Shown here: positions 1 to 7,087 of the stretch, piece after piece
Position numbering within the stretch: the stretch's first letter is position 1
How the letters are laid out: each line of letters opens with the position of its first letter
Assembly (NCBI GenBank): GCA_964595945.1
Contig: CAZQSL010000140.1
Coordinates: forward strand, 1 to 8,571
Reading direction: 5' to 3'
Source of the DNA: CAZQSL01 sp964595945
Lineage (GTDB): Bacteria > UBP15 > UBA6099 > JAJRTR01
DNA length: 8,571 nucleotides
Position numbers and translations under genes: made by a program
The notes under the pieces: model-generated
What the model was told of the DNA's origin: nothing
The model's database searches: none
The model's input: the letters and a program-made list of their open reading frames with translations, nothing else

Positions 1-39
1 CGTTTTCATATTCTTGTATGAACGCAACTTGGTATGATA

Positions 40-72
40 GTATAGAAACCCTTATTTAAAGGGTTTCTGTAC
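40..72 (+). terminator. Stem-loop, possible rho-independent terminator
   Basis: A 14-bp stem closes a 5-base loop (54-58). The core arms GAAACCCTT (45-53) and AAGGGTTTC (59-67) are perfect. The stem extends outward through GTATA/TGTAC with one T-G pair. On the plus strand it is followed by GCTTTTCC, a short T-rich stretch, which fits a weak intrinsic terminator for a gene lying left of the window. The T tract is short and interrupted, so a protein-binding palindrome is also possible. The stem itself is certain, its role is not. Confidence 0.4.
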
Positions 73-265
73 GCTTTTCCATTATGATGACTTTCCCTGA
101 ATAACTGTTGCGGCCATATTGCTCATTTGTATGCCGCCCGTCTGATTGTATATTGATGAATTCTCACTTCACAAATGACTTAGTCGAGGACTGTTTTTTG
201 AGATGATGGGGTAGTGTCGCTACAATTGTTTACATTCCATTGAAGCTGATATCAAATCGCGATCT

Positions 266-328
266 GGCATGGCACGGCGGTGGAGCCTCACCCGAAAAAA
301 GGGGGGCTCCGCCGTGCTCTGCCATGCG
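266..328 (-). repeat. Long imperfect inverted repeat downstream of the radical SAM gene
   Basis: The arms pair in blocks. GCATGG (267-272) pairs with CCATGC (322-327), CACGGC (273-278) with GCCGTG (311-316), and GGAGCC (282-287) with GGCTCC (305-310). CCC (291-293) can also pair with part of the G-run at 301-304. The loop is A-rich (295-300), and short bulges separate the blocks. It begins 21 bases past the stop of the minus-strand gene, so it can act as a 3' stem-loop that stops transcription or protects the mRNA. There is no T tract on the exit side, which argues against a textbook intrinsic terminator. The block structure resembles dispersed palindromic (REP-like) elements, but only one copy is in this window. 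Confidence 0.5.
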
Positions 329-348
329 ATGTATCTTGGCCGCCAATG

Positions 349-2304
349 CTAATAGGTGGTGATTTTGATGAGGTATTTGTTGACGAGGTGGGCGAACAGC
401 GCGGACTGTTTTTGCTGCGACTGCGAGCACTGGATGCGAATATCCATACATTTGCGGGAAAGTTTGTCGACGAAAGTTTCGACCGTGTCGTCGCTGAAAC
501 GTGTTGCGGGCGCGAAGTTGATACGGATGGATTTGAGTTTTGCCGGATGGCGGTCGATGCGTTCGAATACTTTTTTGACCGTGTCTTTTTTGATGCTTCC
601 GGAAAAATAGAGTGACAGCTCGAAGTCATCGCTACGGTTCTTTTCGAGGATTGCCCATGTGCGTTTGCTTCGGAACAGTGTCTGGATGCGGCCTTTCATT
701 GCCTTGTAGGCTTCGGGCTGCACGCGGAACATTTCCTTGATAAGTTTCGGATTGTGAGAATCATTGCCGAGGCTGATCTTGAATTCGGCGACGCGGGCGG
801 CGATGTAGATAAATGATGACGCCGTGAGGCGCAACGCGGTCCTGGAGCCAAAGTGGGCGTTGTAGCGGGCGATCACTTCGTCGGCGAGATTAGACATGTG
901 CGTGGTGGGAGTGAGCCATTTCATGGCATTGAGGGTATAGTGGATGCGGCGGCATTTCTGTTCGAGGATTTTATAGCGGCGCCGGAGCATCGGATCGGAC
1001 GTCTGATAGACGGGATCGCTGAGGCCGCGGATCATCGTGTCGCATGAGCGGAGGATGCCGGGCCCGAGTGTTTCGTATTCTTTCTGAAATGCTTCGCGCA
1101 GGATGACCTCTGTCTCCTCGCTTGTGAAATTGGGATGGCGGAAGTTGATGCGTTTCTGGCCATGCCACTCTTCGTAGGGCATTTCAGACGGGTCGATCAG
1201 TTTGCCCTGCTCCTTGTAGTCGAGGTAAAGCGCTGTCTGTGGCACCGGGCCGAACTGCATGAACTGCGTAAAATCCGGAGCGAGACTGATGGCGTAGTCG
1301 ATGTCACCCTGTATGGTCTGCCGGTCGTGGTGTTCGAGGAAAAGGATTGTCGAGGCGAGTACCATAATGCCCTTGCCGCGGATTTCTTCGATGAGCGCCT
1401 TGACGTCGACGCCGTGGGTTTTGTCGAAAAGAGATTGCTTCGACTCGACACCGATCCACAGGTATATCACGCCGAGGCGCACCATGTTGTCGACTCCGAA
1501 CGCCTTGATCGCCTCCACCGACGAGAAGATGCTGAGGCTGAAATCCCGGCCTTCCTCTTCCATGATCTCCATCAGTTCGAGCGCGCGTTCCTTCTGCTTG
1601 AGGAAGTTTTCGTCCATGACGAAAAAATCGTTTGTATGCATCTCGTCGGAAATGCGTACCATCGTGTCGAAGATTTCGCGACCGGTCTTCATAAAAGAGA
1701 AATACTGTTTTTCGAAGAAGTGGGACGTAGCGCAGAAGCGGCACGCATTGGGACAGCCGACGCCCGGCACGAGCACGGCGTTGCGCTGTGGCAGGGGGAG
1801 CCCGAGGATGCGCTTGTTGTCCGATCCCGGCATGGCCGGATGCACGATGGGCGCATCGACATCTTCGCCGAACAGTTTACGGAGCTGCGTGATGCCTTCA
1901 CCTCTGATGACATAGTCGCACTCGATGAGTTTTTCGATATCGGGGATCGGCGTGCCGTGGCCGCCGAGGATGATCTTGGTCGTCGGCGCCACTTCGCGCA
2001 CGATTTCAGCCATCTTTTTAGCCTTGACAAAATTTGGCATGATAAATGAAATGCCAACATAGTCATAGCCCTTTGCGACCTCGCGGCGAAATTCCTTCAG
2101 AGATGGAAAATCGAGCACGACAGTCGGCATCTTGATATTTTGGGCCATGAAATACAGCCCGAAGCTGCGGTGGTTGGACCGCATCGAAAATATGCCCTGT
2201 TCGCGGGTAACCTGATTGTGAAATAATTCGAGTTTGTTTTCCTTGCGGCCATATTGGTCATCGACGCCGAAAGGCCTGAAAACTGAAGTGAGCAGTAAAG
2301 ACAT
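349..2304 (-). CDS. B12-binding-domain radical SAM protein with a STAS-like C-terminal region
   Basis: This 651-residue protein is predicted to be a cytoplasmic radical SAM enzyme with an N-terminal cobalamin-binding-type domain. Residues about 58-165 form a Rossmann-like region with a GGHGT turn (114-118) and RGEG (134-137), as in B12-dependent radical SAM proteins; the classical DxHxxG cobalamin-ligand motif is not seen. The radical SAM core (about 175-400) carries the CxxxCxxC cluster motif at Cys184, Cys188 and Cys191, which binds the 4Fe-4S cluster that cleaves SAM. The N-terminal segment and core match a widespread B12/radical SAM subfamily of unknown substrate, so methylation or another radical reaction cannot be named. 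Residues about 560-640 look like a STAS fold (LSLYFSGS, then alternating strands and helices) without the usual phosphorylatable serine. The ATG at 2304 is chosen because AGGAGG lies 4 bases upstream; a TTG extension to 2457 lacks such a site. The gene probably has its own promoter, being 277 bases from its upstream neighbour. Confidence 0.92.
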   Translation of the reverse strand: MSLLLTSVFRPFGVDDQYGRKENKLELFHNQVTREQGIFSMRSNHRSFGLYFMAQNIKMPTVVLDFPSLKEFRREVAKGYDYVGISFIMPNFVKAKKMAEIVREVAPTTKIILGGHGTPIPDIEKLIECDYVIRGEGITQLRKLFGEDVDAPIVHPAMPGSDNKRILGLPLPQRNAVLVPGVGCPNACRFCATSHFFEKQYFSFMKTGREIFDTMVRISDEMHTNDFFVMDENFLKQKERALELMEIMEEEGRDFSLSIFSSVEAIKAFGVDNMVRLGVIYLWIGVESKQSLFDKTHGVDVKALIEEIRGKGIMVLASTILFLEHHDRQTIQGDIDYAISLAPDFTQFMQFGPVPQTALYLDYKEQGKLIDPSEMPYEEWHGQKRINFRHPNFTSEETEVILREAFQKEYETLGPGILRSCDTMIRGLSDPVYQTSDPMLRRRYKILEQKCRRIHYTLNAMKWLTPTTHMSNLADEVIARYNAHFGSRTALRLTASSFIYIAARVAEFKISLGNDSHNPKLIKEMFRVQPEAYKAMKGRIQTLFRSKRTWAILEKNRSDDFELSLYFSGSIKKDTVKKVFERIDRHPAKLKSIRINFAPATRFSDDTVETFVDKLSRKCMDIRIQCSQSQQKQSALFAHLVNKYLIKITTY

Positions 2305-2308
2305 AGAA

Positions 2309-2314
2309 CCTCCT
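2309..2314 (-). promoter_or_regulatory. Strong Shine-Dalgarno site fixing the radical SAM start
   Basis: On the minus strand a perfect AGGAGG sits 4 bases ahead of the ATG at 2304-2302. It decides between this ATG and an in-frame TTG 153 bases upstream (2457) that would add 51 residues rich in Cys, Ser and Arg and unlike the family N-terminus. Confidence 0.85.
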
Positions 2315-2407
2315 GAATGCGGAAAACAACTGCATCGACGCACTGGTCTTGACGTTGAATTGGCAAGCGCGAACAAACATGACGCAGCGGGGAAACCACA
2401 ATCGCAC

Positions 2408-2422
2408 ACTATAGAATATAGT
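2408..2422 (-). promoter_or_regulatory. AT-rich palindrome, candidate -10/operator of the radical SAM gene
   Basis: ACTATA and TATAGT form a perfect 6-bp inverted repeat around a 3-base centre. On the minus strand it contains TATATT and TATAGT, either of which could be a -10 hexamer, and it would give a leader of roughly 95-100 bases. No good -35 hexamer is found at 16-18 bases, so a sigma70 promoter here would need an activator or depend on the -10. The leader shows no recognisable cobalamin riboswitch. Confidence 0.3.
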
Positions 2423-2514
2423 ACTTTTGTTAGGATAGTAATAGGACGGAAAAACAATTAGAAAAAAATGGGACGCCTGAAAGAATCGATTCGCTCTGAA
2501 AAAATTACCCTGTA

Positions 2515-2556
2515 TGCGAATCCGCCGGAATATGCTGCCACGCCAGCGGATTCGCA
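2515..2556 (-). terminator. Stem-loop ending the cyclic-nucleotide protein transcript
   Basis: TGCGAATCCGC (2515-2525) and GCGGATTCGCA (2546-2556) are a perfect 11-bp inverted repeat around a 20-base loop, starting 26 bases after the stop codon of the minus-strand gene. Reading in the minus direction, a run of six T follows, about 11 bases past the stem (near 2498-2503), and a longer T run lies at 2462-2468. The gap between stem and T tract is larger than ideal. A transcription stop or 3' stabiliser between this gene and the radical SAM gene is the best reading. Confidence 0.55.
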
Positions 2557-2581
2557 CAGATGGGCGAAAACACTTGCCATG

Positions 2582-5500
2582 TCACTCTGTTTTTTCGAGT
2601 TGCTGTTTGGCAATCTTGACGACAAACCAGTCGCGGACGTCCTTGTCGAGTTTTTTCCAGCCTTTTGATTCCTGTGTGGCCCAGATGACGTAGTCCTTGG
2701 CGAGCTGCTGTTTGAGTTTCGTGATGGAGAGTTTTTTGTATTCCTTGTTGATTTCACCATAACTGGTGCGCAGGCTCTTGTCTTCGTCCATGTCCCAGTG
2801 AAATTCGACGAAAGCGTTGGCGAGGGATTCTTCGAGGGATTTTGGCGCGTTGAGCGGGATGAGAAACACGTGTTTTTCCCAGTCATAGACCGATATGCCG
2901 CTGCCGGGGACGATCATTACCTTGGGGTTGCCGAACTGTTTGATGCGCGGGAATGTGGGATCGAATATCTGGGGATCGACTTCGGGTGACAGGAAGAGGT
3001 CGATGACAGAAGCGACCCGGGCCTTGTTGGCGACTTCGCGTGTATTGACAAGTACTGCGAAAGGATCGACATTGCATTTTTTCGCCATCAGCATGCCGTA
3101 TTTCTTGAGACGTATCATTTCGCTGCGATAGGCGTTTTCCTTGGATTTGATGGATGTTGATTTCATTTCCTGCTCATGCTGGCGGGTTTCGAGGATTCTC
3201 TTTTCGAGATTTTCCTTGAGGTCGATTTCTTCGATCACGCGTTTTTCGAGTTCTTCGCCGAGCAGACGCACCTGAGTGATCTTGTCTTCGGAGACCTTGC
3301 CCTTGATGGAAGTGAAGAATGATGCGAGTTGGGTATTGATGGTGTTCTTGTTGGTCTTGATCTGCACGAGAGCCGCGCGTTCTTCGTTGGAGATGTTGAT
3401 GCCGAATTTGACTTTTCGGTCGAGTTGTGCGTTGTTTTTGACGATGTTGTCGTAGCTCTGGATGAGGGGAGTGATGGTCACGCCCTGTGGGAAGTTGCGA
3501 ACGAGGTCGACGCGGCCCTTGATGAGGGCGGCGATGCGAGCGGTGCATTCGGTGAGTTCTTTTTCGGCCTTGTCTTTTGCGGCCTGAAGTTTTTCGGCTT
3601 TTTTGGTGCCGAAGGTTTCGGTGTAGAAGTCGCGGAGGCTGTCGGAGAGCATTATGTAGTCGAGCTTGTGGTTGGCCGGGGCCTTGAATTTTTTGTCTTC
3701 TTCGATCTGTGCCGGTACGCTGGAGTCTTTCGCGAGGAATGAGGGGTCGAGCAGGCCATAGTTGAGAAGGGCGAGCTCGGTGTCAGCGAACTGGAAGGTG
3801 CCGTCTTTGACCGCGGGGAGTTTTTTTGCGATGGTGGCGATGACCATGTCCCAGTAGAGGCTGTTGAGTTTTTCGAGGTTGGCGCGGTCGTCGGGTTTCT
3901 TTTTGAATGCGTCGATGACGGCTGTGACGGTGGCTTCGTCGATCAGTTCTTCGTTTTCCGATCCGAAGATGTCGGGGAGGTAGAGGGCCTCGACGCAGCG
4001 GCCATCCTTGTATAGGAATGCGATTTCCTGCTGTGTGCGGGCGAGAATGTATTTCAGTGCGTTGAGTACGTATTCCTTGTTGTGGTTGGCTTTGCCGGCG
4101 TTGTCGAGTGAGAAGGTGAGGAACTGGCGGGGGAAGGATTCTTCGTGGTTGTGGATGCGGCCATAGATGAAATCCTTCCAGAGGGCGTCGCTGAATTTGC
4201 ACTGTTTGAGGAGCGCTTCGTGGCCGAATTCCGCGGCGCATGCGCGGAATATGTCCTTCTGGGGATTGATGACGAAGTTGATGTGTTCGGAGTCGAGGGT
4301 GGAGAGTTCTTCGATTTTTGTGACGAAGTCGAATTTCGGTGTGGTGAGTGACAGGAGGTCAAAGGTGGGAGCCTGCTCTGTGGCGGCATCGGTGTGGATA
4401 CCGATTTCTGCGCAGAGTTCGACATAGGCGTTGTTGATTTTTTCGAAGATGGCGGTGATTTCGGGTTTAAGGTCGGTGATGCGCTTGATGGGGATAGATT
4501 CGTCTTCGGTGAAGATTTCGGCATCGGCGGCGAGTTTCGGGACAATGTCTTCGATGGTGGTCATGCAGCCTTCGGGAGAGCGGCCGAGGAGGTTAACGAA
4601 TTGTGACATCTGTCTTGAGGATGAGACGAGAGTTTCGTTGAGCAGTGGGAGACGGCGGGCGAATCCACGAAGGATGTGGATGATGAGTTCGGGTTTTTTC
4701 AGGAGGTACGCCGCGACTGCGGCCTGGGGGATGGGGAGCGCGTGGACGTCGGTGAGGGCGCGGATGGCGCTGCTGCGGGGAAGTTTGCCGAACATTGCGT
4801 TTTCGCCGAAGATATCGCCCTTGCGTTTGATGATTTCGATGGTGCGTGTGCCGACGAGTACTTCGAGGCGGCCGCCGAGGAGGATGTACATGTTTTCGTC
4901 GATGCTGTTTTCGCGGCAGATGATCGAGCCTTTTTCGAAGTGCATGACCGGGGGGTTGGCCGGGCCTTCGGGGATGGGGGCTTCGATGAATCCGGCCTGT
5001 TCGGCTGTGGCGGCCGTGCGGTTTTTGAAGAGGGTTGTATGCTGTTTGAATGCGGTTTCGAGGACCGCGAACAGGTCGAGGGGGAGAGAGCCGAACTGTG
5101 TCGAGAGGCGGCCGATTTCATAGAGGATGGAAGATTTGGCCTCGTTGACGTGTTCGTTTTCCTGCTCTTTGTTGGCGAGAGTTTTTTCGAGCGCCGAGAT
5201 GACATCGGTGAAGATGGTTGTGGCTTTTTCGATCTGGGATTTCGCGGCTATGGCGATGGCGTCGCATTTGCGCACGCTCGAGGCTGTGGTCGCGAGGCGC
5301 TGGGCGATGGTGGCTGCGAGGGCAAATCCTATTTTGGGGTTCTGCATGATAGTGGTCTCGAAGCTGTTGCCGAGGACGTTGATGATCATCACCTGCGCGG
5401 GGGCGTCGTCGCTGACCCTGATGGACGCGGAGCGCGGCTCCTTGAGGATGGCGCCGATTTCTCCGAAGAATGCGCCGGGCTGGTTGACCTGGCCGACGAG

Positions 5501-5665
5501 GATGCCTTCGGACTCGACACGATCCTGCGGGATGATGCCTTCGTCGTTGACTGCGAATATGCTTAGCGACCCCGAGCGCAGGACAAATATTTCGTTGCTG
5601 TCTTCGCCCTGATAGCAGATGAATTCACCGGGTTCGTAGAGTCTGATATTTTGCTGAGTAGTCAT
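2582..5665 (-). CDS. Large protein with two N-terminal cyclic-nucleotide-binding domains
   Basis: This 1027-residue predicted cytoplasmic protein has no signal peptide or membrane segment. Two CRP/PKA-type cyclic-nucleotide-binding domains lie at about residues 8-125 and 238-345. Each keeps a phosphate-binding cassette with the acidic residue and arginine that contact ribose and phosphate: Glu69 and Arg78 in FGEIGAILKEPRSA, Glu288 and Arg297 in FGENAMFGKLPRSSA. Both may therefore bind cAMP, cGMP or a related ligand. A mostly helical linker (about 130-215) joins them. The rest, about 340-1027, matches no family I recognise. It includes charged, probably coiled-coil stretches at about 685-720 and 795-855 and a conserved-looking mixed region at 905-1010. 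There is no helix-turn-helix, kinase, cyclase or channel motif, so it is not a CRP-like regulator. The ATG at 5665 has GGGGGA 9 bases upstream. It lies 63 bases after the propeller gene on the same strand and is probably cotranscribed with it. Its coding strand is strongly C-rich. Confidence 0.9.
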   Translation of the reverse strand: MTTQQNIRLYEPGEFICYQGEDSNEIFVLRSGSLSIFAVNDEGIIPQDRVESEGILVGQVNQPGAFFGEIGAILKEPRSASIRVSDDAPAQVMIINVLGNSFETTIMQNPKIGFALAATIAQRLATTASSVRKCDAIAIAAKSQIEKATTIFTDVISALEKTLANKEQENEHVNEAKSSILYEIGRLSTQFGSLPLDLFAVLETAFKQHTTLFKNRTAATAEQAGFIEAPIPEGPANPPVMHFEKGSIICRENSIDENMYILLGGRLEVLVGTRTIEIIKRKGDIFGENAMFGKLPRSSAIRALTDVHALPIPQAAVAAYLLKKPELIIHILRGFARRLPLLNETLVSSSRQMSQFVNLLGRSPEGCMTTIEDIVPKLAADAEIFTEDESIPIKRITDLKPEITAIFEKINNAYVELCAEIGIHTDAATEQAPTFDLLSLTTPKFDFVTKIEELSTLDSEHINFVINPQKDIFRACAAEFGHEALLKQCKFSDALWKDFIYGRIHNHEESFPRQFLTFSLDNAGKANHNKEYVLNALKYILARTQQEIAFLYKDGRCVEALYLPDIFGSENEELIDEATVTAVIDAFKKKPDDRANLEKLNSLYWDMVIATIAKKLPAVKDGTFQFADTELALLNYGLLDPSFLAKDSSVPAQIEEDKKFKAPANHKLDYIMLSDSLRDFYTETFGTKKAEKLQAAKDKAEKELTECTARIAALIKGRVDLVRNFPQGVTITPLIQSYDNIVKNNAQLDRKVKFGINISNEERAALVQIKTNKNTINTQLASFFTSIKGKVSEDKITQVRLLGEELEKRVIEEIDLKENLEKRILETRQHEQEMKSTSIKSKENAYRSEMIRLKKYGMLMAKKCNVDPFAVLVNTREVANKARVASVIDLFLSPEVDPQIFDPTFPRIKQFGNPKVMIVPGSGISVYDWEKHVFLIPLNAPKSLEESLANAFVEFHWDMDEDKSLRTSYGEINKEYKKLSITKLKQQLAKDYVIWATQESKGWKKLDKDVRDWFVVKIAKQQLEKTE

Positions 5666-5674
5666 TCCGTAGAT

Positions 5675-5680
5675 TCCCCC
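5675..5680 (-). promoter_or_regulatory. Ribosome binding site of the cyclic-nucleotide protein
   Basis: On the minus strand GGGGGA lies 9 bases before the ATG at 5665-5663, within the normal spacing range. It supports this start as the true one. Confidence 0.6.
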
Positions 5681-5691
5681 ATCTTCGTATT

Positions 5692-5726
5692 CTGCTGGTA
5701 AAGCAGGTATCCGTATCAGCGGATAC
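5692..5726 (-). other. Two adjacent small hairpins between the propeller and cyclic-nucleotide genes
   Basis: CTGCT (5692-5696) pairs with AGCAG (5702-5706) around a 5-base loop. Immediately next to it GTATCCG (5707-5713) pairs with CGGATAC (5720-5726) around a 6-base loop. In the minus direction the second stem starts 2 bases after the propeller stop codon. No T tract follows either, so they are not intrinsic terminators. They could mark an RNA processing or stability site that sets the relative expression of the two genes. Confidence 0.4.
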
Positions 5727-5728
5727 AG

Positions 5729-6964
5729 TCATTTCGCGGCCTCGACAAAAGCGGTCGCGCGGCCGCGCATATCGGTCGAGATGATCACATTGCCGGCGAC
5801 AGCCGCCGCGCTCCTGATCGGCGCGCGGGATTCGTATTTCCATGCGACGCTGCCCGTGCGCGCGTCGATTGCGTAGAGATTGGTGTCATAAGAGCCAATG
5901 ATGACATAGTCGCCAGTAATCACGGGGCCTGCGTCAAATCCGCCATGTGTCGGCATGCGCCACAGCACCTTGCCGGTCTCGGCGTCGAGCGACACGAGGT
6001 CGCCGCTATAGGCGCCGCCTGCGATAATTGTATTTTTATAGACTGCTGGCGAGGAGGATATCTGATCGTCGATTTTTGTGTCCCACATTCTTTCGCCGTC
6101 GATTTTGTCGCGGGCATAGACTTTGCCGTCCCATGACGTAAATATCACCATGTTGCCGATGATGGCAGGTGTCGAGTAGACGCATCGTTCCGTGAGATAC
6201 GACCATTTTTTCGCGCCGGTTTTTTCGTCGACTACATACAGCCTTCCGTCATTGGATCCGAAATATACATTGCCGCCATCGACGACCGGGACGGCCTCGA
6301 TCCAGTCGGAAACATCCACCGACCATCTGAGATCGAAATCGTCACGATTGATTGATTGCAGTGATTTGTTGTTGGCTCCGATTATGATAGAGTCACGGGT
6401 AATTGCCGCGCCACCCTTTGCGGGAGCGGGATTGCCCATGACTTGCCTGTCACCGGTCTGGAGAGGCGCGACGAGTTTGCCGCGCAGTTTTTTATTGTTG
6501 GAAATGCAGGGTTTGCCATCGACGACCGTCAGGCAATAGAGAGTGCCTCGCATGGATGCTACATACAGGCTGCCGTCAGCAATTGCAGGTGAGGCGATGA
6601 TGCCGTCGTCTGCACGATATTTCCATGCCTGTTTGCCATCGGCAAGCGAAAGGCCGTAGATGGTGCCTTTCTGGCTCGAAATGACGACGATGCCGCCAGA
6701 GACAACGGGAGACGAGCGAAGCGGCCCGTCGGCCTCGAATTGCCATAGCTGCGCGAACGGGGGCGTGAGTTTGCTGGCAGCCACACCGTTTCCGGCATTT
6801 CCCCTGTGAGATGTCCATTCGCCAGTGGCCGGCTTGAAGTCGGATGGCGGCGAATGCTTGCTCTGGCTGCATCCCGAGGCCCCGGCTGTTAGCAGGAGGA
6901 TTACCATCATTATGGCGCGGAATCCGTGTCCGATTGTCGATTTGTGTATCGCAACGCCTGTCAT
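5729..6964 (-). CDS. PQQ-like (BamB-type) beta-propeller lipoprotein
   Basis: This protein of about 411 residues is a predicted lipoprotein with a beta-propeller. A basic N-terminal stretch, a hydrophobic run (AIMMVILLLTAG) and the lipobox ASGC put the lipidated cysteine at about residue 32. A GEWTSHRGN segment and LWQF open the propeller. About seven repeats of the type G-x-L/I/V-Y-x-[LVI]-D-x-x-T/D-G-x-x-x-W follow (for example GRLYVVDEKTG, TNLYAIDARTG), consistent with the seven- or eight-bladed PQQ-like fold of BamB. BamB works in outer-membrane protein assembly, but many relatives are generic binding scaffolds or PQQ enzymes. No catalytic motif is seen here and the partner is unknown. 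The start is uncertain: ATGs at 7000, 6982 and 6964 and a TTG at 7018 are in frame, none with a strong ribosome site. The 6964 ATG is preferred because it gives a normal-length signal peptide and a leader of about 60 bases from the promoter at 7033-7061. Confidence 0.9.
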   Translation of the reverse strand: MTGVAIHKSTIGHGFRAIMMVILLLTAGASGCSQSKHSPPSDFKPATGEWTSHRGNAGNGVAASKLTPPFAQLWQFEADGPLRSSPVVSGGIVVISSQKGTIYGLSLADGKQAWKYRADDGIIASPAIADGSLYVASMRGTLYCLTVVDGKPCISNNKKLRGKLVAPLQTGDRQVMGNPAPAKGGAAITRDSIIIGANNKSLQSINRDDFDLRWSVDVSDWIEAVPVVDGGNVYFGSNDGRLYVVDEKTGAKKWSYLTERCVYSTPAIIGNMVIFTSWDGKVYARDKIDGERMWDTKIDDQISSSPAVYKNTIIAGGAYSGDLVSLDAETGKVLWRMPTHGGFDAGPVITGDYVIIGSYDTNLYAIDARTGSVAWKYESRAPIRSAAAVAGNVIISTDMRGRATAFVEAAK

Positions 6965-7032
6965 GCTTGTGATATCACCCATTTTATGGTACCCGCTCAT
7001 TGTTGCTGAATCATTCAAATGTGACCGGTATA

Positions 7033-7061
7033 ACTATATAATAATGCTGCCGAGTTTACAA
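7033..7061 (-). promoter_or_regulatory. Sigma70-type promoter for the propeller gene
   Basis: On the minus strand TTGTAA (7061-7056) and TATAGT (7038-7033) are separated by exactly 17 bases, matching the -35 and -10 consensus at 4/6 and 5/6. Transcription would begin near 7026, only about 8 bases before the TTG at 7018, which favours one of the downstream ATG starts. It is the best promoter in the window and probably also serves the cyclic-nucleotide gene. Confidence 0.6.
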
Positions 7062-7087
7062 CATCGACTGCGCCGGCGCAATGTGAT

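Larger units (their letters stand above)
1..348. other. Intergenic region without a convincing gene
   Basis: All plus-strand frames entering from the left edge stop within the first 60 bases (for example TGA at 19-21 and 35-37, TAA at 57-59), so no gene body enters here. Two structured elements are visible, a stem-loop at 40-72 and a long imperfect inverted repeat at 266-328, both listed separately. The remainder, roughly 73-265, is AT-rich and shows no open frame with a ribosome binding site and no clear promoter pair. A 19-base stretch (108-126) nearly matches 2243-2261 inside the radical SAM gene. Confidence 0.7.

Noticed and set aside
82..126. Tiny minus-strand reading frame of 14 codons (ATG to TAA) in the left intergenic region
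   Set aside because: It has only a weak upstream GGCGG and no similarity or length to support a gene.
1135..2049. Long plus-strand open frame (304 codons) opposite the radical SAM gene
   Set aside because: It is antisense to a gene with a clear family match, has no ribosome site and no recognisable domain; it follows from the C-rich codon bias of the minus-strand gene.
2305..2400. Cobalamin riboswitch ahead of the B12-binding radical SAM gene
   Set aside because: The leader is only about 100 bases and I see no B12-box-like segment or the needed multi-stem layout.
2305..2457. 51-residue N-terminal extension of the radical SAM protein from a TTG
   Set aside because: The extension is unlike the family and lacks a good ribosome site, while the ATG at 2304 has a perfect AGGAGG.
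2780..2810. EFHWD segment in the C-terminal part of the cyclic-nucleotide protein as a metalloprotease site
   Set aside because: It is not HExxH and no second metal ligand pattern is visible nearby.
4676..5566. Long plus-strand open frame (296 codons) opposite the cyclic-nucleotide gene
   Set aside because: It is very rich in Asp, Glu, Gly and Phe, as expected from reading a biased coding strand backwards, and it covers the intact binding domains of the real gene.
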